A stretch of DNA of 5,108 nt, taken from the NCBI GenBank assembly GCA_013360985.1, contig JABWAM010000182.1, positions 1 to 5,108 on the forward strand, read 5' to 3'. The notes under the pieces are model-generated. The model was not told where the DNA came from and did no database searches. It was given only the letters and a program-made list of their open reading frames with translations. Shown in pieces: positions 1-5,108 of the stretch. Made by a program: the position numbers and the translations under genes. The stretch's first letter is position 1. Each line of letters starts with the position of its first letter. Source of the stretch: Verrucomicrobiia bacterium (GTDB lineage: Bacteria; Verrucomicrobiota; Verrucomicrobiia; JABWAM01).

Positions 1-80
1 TCGACGCCATCCCTCCAGGCCTGGTACGCGGCTAGCGCGCAGGTCAGCGCGTCGAGCTGGTCCTCCAGCGCCTTGCGCGC
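1..80 (-). pseudogene. Possible DUF429-type protein fragment, out of frame with TamB, running off the window
   Basis: In the frame one base shifted from TamB, the minus strand reads RKALEDQLDALTCALAAYQA followed by WRDGV and remains open to position 1. The DALxCALxAY pattern after a run of acidic/polar residues resembles the C-terminal helix of DUF429 proteins (predicted RNase H-fold nucleases). It does not resemble the expected end of TamB. Only about 26 residues are visible, so the family call is tentative; that the sequence is not TamB is more secure than what it is. Confidence 0.4.
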
Positions 81-1537
81 CCGGCCCGTTGCGTGATGCC
101 GCCGCCCACTGACCCGGCCAGATACGACAACACCTGCTCCCGGACCACCGCGCTCTCCGATCCTTCCAGTTCATCCAGCCGCCGCCCCGTGGCGAGCACG
201 GCCAGCACATCCGGTTCCGGCAGCGGCGGGTCGGAGAGCAGCGTGGTCTGCAACTCGCGCCCCGGCGGTCCCTGTACCCGCAACGTGATGTCGTATTCGT
301 TGACGCGCGTCCGCGCCGCGATATCGAGCGTCGGTGCGATGCGCCGCTCATCGGTGAAAATCACGGTGCCGCGTTCCACCGTGTACGTCCGTTCATTGAG
401 GAACAACTGCCCGCCTTCGTCGATGGTCAACCGCCCCGTGAGCCCGGGCTTCGCTGTCGTGCCGCGCAAGCGCAAGTCCGACTCCACCGATGCCCGCAGC
501 AGGTTGTTGTTGATCTCCAGCGGCACCAGCGTGCGCACGGCGATATCGAGTGCAATGGGAATGGCCGCTTCCGATTCCTCCAACGTAGTCACCGACGTGC
601 CGCCGCGCAGCGATTGCAGCAGCGCCTGTTCAAACATCACCGGCTCATCGTATGAGCTCTCCTGCGCCGTAACATCGCCGCTCACGGTGAGCCCCGCGCT
701 CGATCCCGTCACCTGCAGCGTCGCGTCCGTCAGCGTTTTCAAGCCACGCACCGGCTCCAGATACATGTTTGCCGCCTGCAGGCGAAGATCCACGTCGCGC
801 GCCTCAAAACTCTGGTCCGATCCAAACGCCGCGGTGAGCCCGCCGCGCGCCTCCAGCGTGCCGCCGTTCAATTCCCCCTTCAGGCTTTCCAGCACGATCT
901 TGTTCCCTGCAAAGGTTACACGCGCCTGCACAGCCGATGCATCGAACGAAGGATTGGGAATGCTTGCCAAGCCATCCTTCAACTCCACGAATCCGGCCAT
1001 CGTAGGCTGCGAGAGCGACCCGCGAATGGCAAACTGAAACGCCGATTCTCCCGACAAGCTCAGCTCCGGCAGAAACGCCGTCAACAGCGCGATATCCAGG
1101 CTCCCATCGGTGGACAGATTCACCGCATAGGGCGCGGCGGCGCGGATGTAGCCGCGTGTGCGGAACTGCGTTTCCGGGCCTTTCAGCTCCAGTTGATCCA
1201 GTTGCAGCAGGTTGCGGCGGAACGTGGCCGTGGCCGGTTTCACCAGCGCGAGATCGAACTCGCCCAAGCCCCCCAGGACCTCCTGCGCGTCGCCGAGATG
1301 CACGGCGTCGTACGCCCAGTCCCAGAGGGGCGTCCGATAGGCCGGGAAGATTTCGATCCCCTCGATCCGAACGCGCCACGCGCGGCGTTCGAGCCGCCCC
1401 GCGCAGACCTCGAGATATTGGCGGAGCGCGGCGCCGACCAACCCGAGGCCGATGCCGATATCGAGGACGCGCGACGGGGCGATCCGCGAGGCGACATCCA
1501 AGACGAACGGGAGTTGATAGGGATTGCTGACCGGCAT
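44..1537 (-). CDS. Chimeric open frame: methyltransferase N-terminus joined to TamB C-terminal part
   Basis: One uninterrupted frame of 497 codons from the ATG at 1537 (500 if the GTG at 1546 is used) begins like a SAM-dependent methyltransferase and continues like TamB. The first ~98 residues hold a Rossmann-type SAM site and stop in mid-fold. From about residue 99 the protein is entirely TamB/DUF490-like beta-rich sequence, without the usual N-terminal signal anchor. The last ~12 residues (RRWRTSSTR region) match neither and run out of frame into a third coding segment. A cytoplasmic methyltransferase fused to a periplasm-spanning protein makes no mechanical sense. I treat the frame as an artefact or rearrangement product, not a functional fusion. 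The component segments are listed separately. Confidence 0.7.
   Translation of the reverse strand: MPVSNPYQLPFVLDVASRIAPSRVLDIGIGLGLVGAALRQYLEVCAGRLERRAWRVRIEGIEIFPAYRTPLWDWAYDAVHLGDAQEVLGGLGEFDLALVKPATATFRRNLLQLDQLELKGPETQFRTRGYIRAAAPYAVNLSTDGSLDIALLTAFLPELSLSGESAFQFAIRGSLSQPTMAGFVELKDGLASIPNPSFDASAVQARVTFAGNKIVLESLKGELNGGTLEARGGLTAAFGSDQSFEARDVDLRLQAANMYLEPVRGLKTLTDATLQVTGSSAGLTVSGDVTAQESSYDEPVMFEQALLQSLRGGTSVTTLEESEAAIPIALDIAVRTLVPLEINNNLLRASVESDLRLRGTTAKPGLTGRLTIDEGGQLFLNERTYTVERGTVIFTDERRIAPTLDIAARTRVNEYDITLRVQGPPGRELQTTLLSDPPLPEPDVLAVLATGRRLDELEGSESAVVREQVLSYLAGSVGGGITQRAGRARRWRTSSTR
78..1247 (-). pseudogene. tamB: TamB (DUF490) translocation/assembly module, C-terminal part, truncated at both ends
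   Basis: About 390 residues match the C-terminal region of TamB, the long periplasm-spanning beta-helical protein that with its outer-membrane partner supports outer-membrane protein insertion or lipid transport. Typical landmarks in order, numbered from the GTG at 1546: LSLSGESAFQFAIRGSLSQP (~162-181), repeated beta-strand blocks with LNGGTLEARGGL (~227-238), EINNNLLRASVESDLRLRGT (~346-365), TIDEGGQLFLNERTYTVERG (~374-393), then SDPPLPEPDVLAVLATGR (~437-454) and LAGSVGGGITQRAGRA (~474-489). TamB proteins usually continue more than 100 residues beyond this point to a conserved terminal strand; that end is missing. The large N-terminal part with its signal anchor is also missing, replaced by methyltransferase sequence. 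No omp85/tamA partner is visible. Confidence 0.85.
1248..1537 (-). pseudogene. SAM-dependent methyltransferase, N-terminal ~97 residues only (truncated by junction)
   Basis: The fragment begins MPVSNPYQLPFVLDVASRI and shows class I methyltransferase landmarks. Motif I is VLDIGIGLGLVG (residues ~24-35 from the ATG), binding SAM. The acidic-turn strand is IEGIEIFPAYRTP (~58-70), followed by the LGDAQEVL loop (~81-88) and the motif IV strand FDLAL (~94-98). Proteins of this kind normally continue about 100 or more residues with the rest of the Rossmann fold, which is absent here. Its place 16 nt downstream of wzt suggests it modified the exported polysaccharide or a sugar precursor. In model ABC-dependent O-antigen systems, methylation of the non-reducing end stops growth and is read by the Wzt C-terminal domain; a parallel role here is inference. 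The truncation may be an assembly artefact, so the organism may well have an intact gene. Confidence 0.75.
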
Positions 1538-1547
1538 GGAGGACACG

Positions 1548-1551
1548 CTCC
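1548..1551 (-). promoter_or_regulatory. Ribosome-binding site deciding the start of the methyltransferase
   Basis: The transcript reads GGAG directly after the wzt stop. It lies 10 nt before the ATG at 1537, a workable though slightly long spacing, but only 1 nt before the alternative GTG at 1546. The ATG at 1537 is therefore the better start, giving a protein beginning MPVSNPYQLP. Confidence 0.55.
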
Positions 1552-1553
1552 GA

Positions 1554-2825
1554 TTAGGCGATCAGCTTCCACCGGTGTTCGCAGAAGAACGGCCCTTGAT
1601 CGGGATTGGTGCTGATCCCCGTGCCGTAAAAATCGCCTTCGGCGATCTCGATGCTACCGGCGTTTTCAACCCAGTCGCATACCTCGCCTCCTCCGTCCGC
1701 GAAAATTTCCAGACGATATTCGCCGGCGCGAAACGGCACGCGCGGAAGCTCCACCTCGCAGACAACCCGCGCGCGGTCGATGCGGAAGCTGCCCCCGCTC
1801 GCGCGGCTCCAAAGGTTGCTGAGGCGAAAGCCGTCCATGCTGTAGAGCGTCAGGGCGACGTTGGCGTCGCGGATCGGCAAGGCCTCCTCGCGCGCCTCGA
1901 TTTCGAGGCGGAGGCGTCCGCCCTGTCCGCAGACGAGTTGGGCGATGTCGCCGGCCGCATTGGAGAAGCGCACGCCCCGGACGCGGAAAGCGCCCGAGCC
2001 GGCGCGCGGATGCGCCTCCGAAATGTCGAGTCCCGCGCCGACAGGGCTCAGCGACGCGAGGTAATCCCGGACCACCTCTTGGATGGGGCCATCGTGCACG
2101 ATCCTCCCTTCGCGAAGCAGGATGCCGCGCGAACAATTGGTCTGGACGACCCCCATGTTGTGGCTGACGAGCAGGACGGTGCGGCCCGCCCTGGCGACGT
2201 CGCTCATCCGGCGGGTGCAACGCTTCTGGAACTCCGCGTCGCCCACGGCGAGCACCTCGTCCACCAGGAGGATGTCGGTTTCCAGATGCGCCGCCACGGC
2301 GAAGGCCAGGCGCACATACATGCCGCTGGAGTAGAACTTGACCGGCGTGTCGAGGAACTTGCCGATGCCGGCGAATTCGACGATCTCGTCGAGTTTGCCG
2401 GTAATTTCGCGGCGGGTCATGCCAAGGATGGCGCCGTTGAGGTAGACATTCTCCCGCCCCGTGAGCTCGCGGTGAAAACCGGTGCCCACTTCGAGCAGCG
2501 AGGCGAGGCGGCCGCGATAGCGAACGCAGCCGGTGGACGGCGGCGTGATGCGCGAGAGAATTTTGAGCAGAGTGGACTTGCCTGCTCCGTTCGGGCCGAT
2601 GATCGCCACGATCTCGCCTTCGGCGATCTCGGCGTTGACCCCGCGCAACGCCCAGAAGAGTCCCTCCTCCTCTTCGCCGCGCGAAAACCAAGAGGCGGGG
2701 TGGACCGCTCGAAGCGCTTTCGCGGCATGGCGCTGGAGCGACTCGCGAAAGTTGCGGCTAAGGGCGCGGCGTTCCCCGCGGCGAAAGGTCTTCCCGACGT
2801 CCTCGATGCGAATGGCCCAGCTCAT
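1554..2825 (-). CDS. wzt: ABC transporter ATPase of polysaccharide export with C-terminal Wzt domain
   Basis: This 423-residue protein is the ATPase partner of Wzm, working at the cytoplasmic face of the inner membrane. The ATPase half shows Walker A GPNGAGKST (77-85), the family-specific LLEVGTGFHRELTGREN (110-126), signature YSSGM (165-169), Walker B ILLVDE (185-190), D-loop region VLAVGD and the switch histidine in SHN (221-223). A 40-residue basic segment (~15-55) before FWALRGV is the usual Wzt/TagH insertion. Residues ~275-423 form a C-terminal extension (VRGVRFSNA, then a beta-rich region ending in GPFFCEHRWKL) matching the Wzt_C carbohydrate-recognition fold, which in known systems binds the modified end of the finished chain. 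The ATG at 2825 starts the conserved MSWAIRIEDVGKTF; the frame is open far upstream but carries nothing family-like there. No clear Shine-Dalgarno. A methyltransferase start follows 16 nt after the stop, fitting terminal methylation as the export signal (inference). Confidence 0.96.
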   Translation of the reverse strand: MSWAIRIEDVGKTFRRGERRALSRNFRESLQRHAAKALRAVHPASWFSRGEEEEGLFWALRGVNAEIAEGEIVAIIGPNGAGKSTLLKILSRITPPSTGCVRYRGRLASLLEVGTGFHRELTGRENVYLNGAILGMTRREITGKLDEIVEFAGIGKFLDTPVKFYSSGMYVRLAFAVAAHLETDILLVDEVLAVGDAEFQKRCTRRMSDVARAGRTVLLVSHNMGVVQTNCSRGILLREGRIVHDGPIQEVVRDYLASLSPVGAGLDISEAHPRAGSGAFRVRGVRFSNAAGDIAQLVCGQGGRLRLEIEAREEALPIRDANVALTLYSMDGFRLSNLWSRASGGSFRIDRARVVCEVELPRVPFRAGEYRLEIFADGGGEVCDWVENAGSIEIAEGDFYGTGISTNPDQGPFFCEHRWKLIA

Positions 2826-2846
2826 GATCGGTTGGCGGCGAACGAC

Positions 2847-2859
2847 CCGCCGCGGGCGG
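2847..2859 (-). promoter_or_regulatory. Short G/C hairpin just upstream of wzt
   Basis: A perfect 5-bp all-G/C stem (CCGCC / GGCGG) closes a 3-base loop, 21 nt before the wzt ATG on the transcript. No purine-rich ribosome site is visible between it and the start codon. It might modulate wzt translation, but short stems of this kind arise easily by chance in such DNA. Confidence 0.25.
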
Positions 2860-2878
2860 AGCAAGGGGACTTCCTCGC

Positions 2879-2889
2879 GGCCCAAATCC
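2879..2889. repeat. Inverted third copy of the 11-bp core near the wzt start
   Basis: The plus strand reads GGCCCAAATCC, the exact reverse complement of GGATTTGGGCC found at 3162-3172 and 3189-3199. The copies therefore face each other across about 270-300 bp and bracket most of the wzm-wzt gap. This would suit the ends of a small non-coding element or a long-range RNA pairing, but 11 bp in a G/C-rich gap is thin evidence. Confidence 0.6.
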
Positions 2890-3160
2890 CCGCGTAAGGC
2901 ATGAGGAGAGTCCATCCTCGGTCGAGAAATATGCGCCGCCCTCGCCGCATTTTGGACTCCAGCCGCTGCGCCGGCGACGCCCTCCCTCGCTTCGCGGTCG
3001 AGTGATTTTCCTTGAGCACGGAATGCGGAAAGGGAAGGCGAGGCCGCCGGCCGAGCCGTCGCATCCTTCTTGCGAGGGGTCCGGAATCTCGATACGCCCC
3101 GCCCCCCCGGTCCTCCCGGGATGATGAGGAGGGTCGCTTTCTGAAAATGGGACGAATCCG

Positions 3161-3199
3161 TGGATTTGGGCCCGCGGGATTGTCGGATGGATTTGGGCC
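3161..3199. repeat. Two direct copies of a 12-bp sequence with 27-bp period
   Basis: The plus strand reads TGGATTTGGGCC at 3161-3172 and again at 3188-3199, 27 bases apart, just downstream of the wzm stop codon in the direction of transcription. The bases after each copy diverge, so this is a short repeat rather than a duplication of the whole 27-bp unit. It could be a paired binding site or part of a repeat element; function is unknown. Confidence 0.75.
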
Positions 3200-3217
3200 T
3201 CTGGCCATTGGGAATAT

Positions 3218-4072
3218 TTAGAGAAGATCCACGATCGCCTGTTCCCGACGCCGAAAGAACCAGATGCCGAAGGCAAGCAGGACGGCGGCGGTGACGAAGT
3301 TCCCCGCGAGGAGTTTCCACGGGACATAGGCCGCGGAGAAGCAGAGGGCGCGGTAGGTTTCGATCACTCCGGCCATCGGATTGAGATTGATGAAGATTCC
3401 CAGCGCCTTGGTGAAGCGCGTGGCGAGGAGGCGTTCCAGGGGATAGATGATCGGCGTGCAGAGCATGCCGATTTGAATCAAGAAGGGCGTCACGTATCGG
3501 ATGTCGCGATACTGAGCGTTGAGCGAGGCGAGCACCAGTCCGACCCCCATGGCCGTCCCGAGTTGGAGCATCAGCAGCAAGGGGGTGAACGGAAGAAACC
3601 ACCATGTCCAAAATCCCCGGTAAATGGCCAGCGCGTTGAACATGATCCAGCCGATCGCGAAATCCACTACAGTGCCAAGGACCATCGCCGTCGGAATGAT
3701 GAGACGCGGAAAATAGACCTTGCTGATGAGGCCGGCGCTGCCCTCCATGCTCCCCGCCGCCTGGGAAAGCCCGTTGGAAAAGCAGGTCCAGGGGATCAAC
3801 GCCGCCAAATAGAAAATCGAATAGGGAAGGCCCGCGCTCGGCATATGGACGACGCGCCCGAAGATGATGGAAAACGCGCCGGCCATGACGAGGGGCTGGA
3901 GGATCACCCACGTCACGCCGAGCGCCGTCTGTTTGTAGCGGACCTTGACGTCGCGCTCGATGAGCGCGCGGAAGAGGTCGCGGTATTGCCAGAGGTCGCG
4001 GAGGGATTGGAGAAACCGCACGCGCGCGTCCGCAGAGACCAGGGTTTCAGGAGGCGCGGACGAAGGGTGCAT
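3218..4072 (-). CDS. wzm: ABC-2 type polysaccharide export permease (Wzm family)
   Basis: This 284-residue protein is the membrane half of an ABC exporter that moves lipid-linked polysaccharide (O-antigen or capsule) across the inner membrane. Its length is typical for Wzm/RfbA/TagG permeases (~260-290). A cytoplasmic amphipathic N-terminus (LWQYRDLFRALIERDVKVRY, ~27-46) carries the family hallmark. About six hydrophobic segments follow (roughly 50-73, 84-102, 122-149, 154-183, 193-211, 253-273). Conserved landmarks are LGVTWVILQPL (51-61), LNAQYRDIRYVTPFLIQIG (184-202) and INLNPMAGVIETYRAL (228-243). The ATG at 4072 is chosen because it is the first start after the kinase stop and puts the conserved N-terminal helix at its usual distance. 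No clear Shine-Dalgarno precedes it, so translational coupling from the kinase gene is plausible. The partner ATPase is wzt, though an unusual 392-bp gap separates them. The family call is firm; the exact glycan is unknown. Confidence 0.95.
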   Translation of the reverse strand: MHPSSAPPETLVSADARVRFLQSLRDLWQYRDLFRALIERDVKVRYKQTALGVTWVILQPLVMAGAFSIIFGRVVHMPSAGLPYSIFYLAALIPWTCFSNGLSQAAGSMEGSAGLISKVYFPRLIIPTAMVLGTVVDFAIGWIMFNALAIYRGFWTWWFLPFTPLLLMLQLGTAMGVGLVLASLNAQYRDIRYVTPFLIQIGMLCTPIIYPLERLLATRFTKALGIFINLNPMAGVIETYRALCFSAAYVPWKLLAGNFVTAAVLLAFGIWFFRRREQAIVDLL

Positions 4073-4095
4073 GCCGAGGGAGCGCGCGCCGCGTT

Positions 4096-5108
4096 TTAGG
4101 CCGTCGCCGCCGGATTCTCCTGAGAGGCCGGAGGTTCGGCGGGCGCGCGGTGCCCGCTCTTGCGTTTCGCGTCGCGCCCATAATAGTAAGTCGAATAATA
4201 ATAATAATAGTAGTAGTGGGCGGACGTCGTATCGATCTGGTTGAGCACGAGGCCGAAGATCTTCGCCCCGCGCTGCTTGAGCAGATGCATTGAGCGGTTC
4301 ACGAACCGCAGGGAGGTCTGGTTCGCTTTCACCACGAAGATGATCCCGTCCAGCGAGGGGCCCATCGAAAGGGTGTCGTCCGTCGCCAGGACGGGCGGCG
4401 TGTCGATCACAATGCGATGGTAATACTGCGACATCTGCGCGAGGAGCTGGCGGAAGTTCTCGCTGAGGAGGAGTTCGCCGGGATTCGGCGGCGCGTTTCC
4501 CGCGCGCAGGAGGTGCAGGTTCGGGATGCGCGTCTCCACGACGCAGGAATCGAGGCTGGCTTGCCCGCTGAGCGCCTCGGAAAGCCCGGCGCCGTTCTCC
4601 ATGTCGAAGAAGTGATGGACGGACATCTTCCGCATGTCGGCGTCAATGAGCAGCGTGCGTCCTCCTTCGACTTGCGCGAGGCAGCAGGCGAGATTGACGG
4701 AGCAGGTCGTCTTGCCGTCGTTCGGGATGGCGCTCGTGATGGCGATCGTTCTGGCCTGCCCTCCAATCGGGGAGAACATCAGGGAGGAGCGCACGTTGCG
4801 GAACGATTCGGAGAAGTTGTTGTGCTCCGGAAGGTTCGCCATGAGGAGCGGCATGGAGTCGTCCTTGCGCCCCGCGATCATCGGGATCTGGCCGAGCACG
4901 GTCTCCGGCACGAGTTCCTGAAGCTCTTCGATGGTCTTCACGCGGTCGTCGAAGCGCTCGAGGAGGAAGATGATGAACGCGGCAATGCCGAGTCCCAAGA
5001 GCCCGGAGATCATGAGTTGGCGCGTGCGGTTCGGACCGACGGGCGCGCTGCCGGCCGTAGCCGGCTCGTGGATCTGGATCAGCTCCTGTTCCAGGCCGCC
5101 CGCGGTGT
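4096..5108 (-). CDS. Wzc/GumC-type polysaccharide co-polymerase with BY-kinase domain, C-terminal part (5' end beyond window)
   Basis: The visible 336 residues are the end of an inner-membrane co-polymerase fused to a bacterial tyrosine kinase, a type that controls length or export of surface polysaccharide. The frame stays open to the window edge, so an internal ATG at 5013 is not the start. In order: a proline-containing juxtamembrane stretch (HEPATAGSAPVGPN, ~14-27); the second transmembrane helix (~31-49, MISGLLGLGIAAFIIFLLE); a typical post-membrane segment (FDDRVKTIEEL); ESFRNVRSSL (~100-109), the usual oligomerisation/EAYR-like helix; Walker A in SAIPNDGKTT (~125-134); Walker A' LLIDADMR (~152-159); Walker B IVIDTPP (~232-238); and a C-terminal tyrosine cluster of 7+3 Tyr (~298-309) followed by a 27-residue basic, then Ala/Pro-rich tail. 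In this family ATP-bound monomers autophosphorylate the tail in trans. All nucleotide-binding motifs are intact, so it is probably active. It lies 23 nt upstream of wzm, probably in one operon. The N-terminal Wzz domain and first helix are inferred, not seen. Confidence 0.93.
   Translation of the reverse strand, partial: TAGGLEQELIQIHEPATAGSAPVGPNRTRQLMISGLLGLGIAAFIIFLLERFDDRVKTIEELQELVPETVLGQIPMIAGRKDDSMPLLMANLPEHNNFSESFRNVRSSLMFSPIGGQARTIAITSAIPNDGKTTCSVNLACCLAQVEGGRTLLIDADMRKMSVHHFFDMENGAGLSEALSGQASLDSCVVETRIPNLHLLRAGNAPPNPGELLLSENFRQLLAQMSQYYHRIVIDTPPVLATDDTLSMGPSLDGIIFVVKANQTSLRFVNRSMHLLKQRGAKIFGLVLNQIDTTSAHYYYYYYYSTYYYGRDAKRKSGHRAPAEPPASQENPAATA
4180..4218 (-). repeat. In-frame tyrosine codon repeat encoding the kinase tyrosine cluster
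   Basis: Reading the minus strand, the codons after His (4218-4216) are two TAC and five TAT (4215-4195), then Ser-Thr, then TAC TAT TAT (4188-4180), giving ten tyrosines in twelve codons. On the plus strand this appears as (ATA)5 followed by (GTA)2, plus a shorter second block. BY-kinases normally end in a tyrosine-rich tail that is autophosphorylated. Here the tail is almost uninterrupted and is encoded by a near-perfect trinucleotide repeat. Gain or loss of units by strand slippage would keep the frame and change only the number of phosphorylatable tyrosines. That consequence is inference. Confidence 0.9.

Larger units (their letters stand above)
2826..3217. other. 392-bp intergenic region between wzm and wzt without a recognisable gene
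   Basis: Frames are open here on both strands, as expected at this GC content, but none gives a recognisable protein; the minus-strand translations are Arg/Pro/Ser-rich and low in complexity. The frame of wzt stays open all the way through and into antisense of wzm, so openness is not evidence of coding. The stretch contains three copies of an 11-bp sequence, a C7 run (3102-3108) and a G/C-rich hairpin near wzt. I see no -35/-10 pair I would defend and no stem followed by a T-tract. Wzm and wzt genes are usually adjacent or overlapping, so this spacer is odd. It may hold a promoter, a regulatory leader or an inserted short repeat element; none is demonstrated. Confidence 0.6.

Noticed and set aside
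93..1037. A 314-codon plus-strand open frame opposite the TamB segment
   Set aside because: Its Ser/Arg/Pro-rich translation has no family resemblance and the opposite strand gives clear TamB similarity.
1537..1546. GTG at 1546 as start of the methyltransferase
   Set aside because: The GGAG motif lies only 1 nt upstream of it; the ATG at 1537 has usable spacing.
1524..2897. A 457-codon plus-strand open frame opposite wzt
   Set aside because: It is antisense to an ATPase with every canonical motif. The translation is Ala/Asp/Arg/Glu-rich with no domain and reflects third-position GC bias.
3105..3131. Hairpin CCTCC...GGAGG next to a C7 run as a wzm terminator
   Set aside because: Only 5 bp of stem, a long loop and no T-tract in the direction of transcription.
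2822..3208. A 128-codon minus-strand frame within the wzm-wzt spacer
   Set aside because: Arg/Pro/Ser-rich, no recognisable domain, no ribosome site, and it overlaps the real wzt start; not supportable as a gene.
3205..3217. GGCC stem-loop just after the wzm stop
   Set aside because: A 4-bp stem with no following T-run is expected by chance in this composition.
2826..3911. Upstream extension of the wzt frame, making a 785-residue protein
   Set aside because: The extension runs through the spacer and out of frame through wzm, with frameshifted, low-complexity translation. Conserved Wzt sequence begins exactly at the ATG at 2825.
3473..4099. A 208-codon plus-strand open frame opposite wzm
   Set aside because: Its charged, repetitive translation is the antisense image of a membrane protein with strong permease hallmarks.
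4195..4215. Trinucleotide repeat as a CRISPR or other array
   Set aside because: There are no spacers; it is a coding microsatellite within the kinase tail.

Overview
This window comes from a GC-rich diderm (Gram-negative-type) bacterium, or a mosaic of several. An ABC-2 polysaccharide exporter (Wzm/Wzt) together with a TamB-type outer-envelope assembly protein implies an outer membrane. I cannot name the phylum. The poor Shine-Dalgarno sequences and apparent mosaic structure fit an environmental or metagenome-derived contig, but that is inference. Every supported gene lies on the minus strand, so transcription runs from position 5108 toward 1.

Region 1 (5108-1554) is a coherent surface-polysaccharide export cluster. 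In transcription order it holds: (a) the C-terminal part of a Wzc/GumC/ExoP-type co-polymerase fused to a bacterial tyrosine kinase, cut by the window edge and ending in a striking tyrosine cluster; (b) the ABC-2 permease wzm, 23 nt downstream; (c) a 392-bp gap with no recognisable gene, carrying three copies of an 11-bp sequence; and (d) the ATPase wzt, with a C-terminal carbohydrate-binding-type extension. The likely joint role is ATP-driven export of a lipid-linked glycan across the inner membrane by Wzm/Wzt, with the kinase/co-polymerase affecting chain length or transfer to the outer membrane. The Wzt C-terminal domain would recognise the finished chain.

Region 2 (1546-1) looks rearranged. 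An open frame of about 500 codons begins 16 nt after wzt as the N-terminal ~100 residues of a SAM-dependent methyltransferase, the type of gene expected beside a Wzt with a C-terminal extension. Near position 1248 it switches in frame, in mid-Rossmann fold, to the C-terminal part of TamB (DUF490). Near position 78 the TamB similarity stops before the usual C-terminus. In a different frame the last ~80 bases resemble the end of a DUF429-type protein. The simplest reading is a contig stitched from three unrelated loci (assembly or amplification chimera, or true rearrangement). This region should not be taken as a real fusion protein without read-level evidence.

I saw no RNA genes, CRISPR array, insertion sequence or convincing intrinsic terminator. 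The most notable native features are the tyrosine codon repeat in the kinase tail and the repeat-bearing gap between wzm and wzt.
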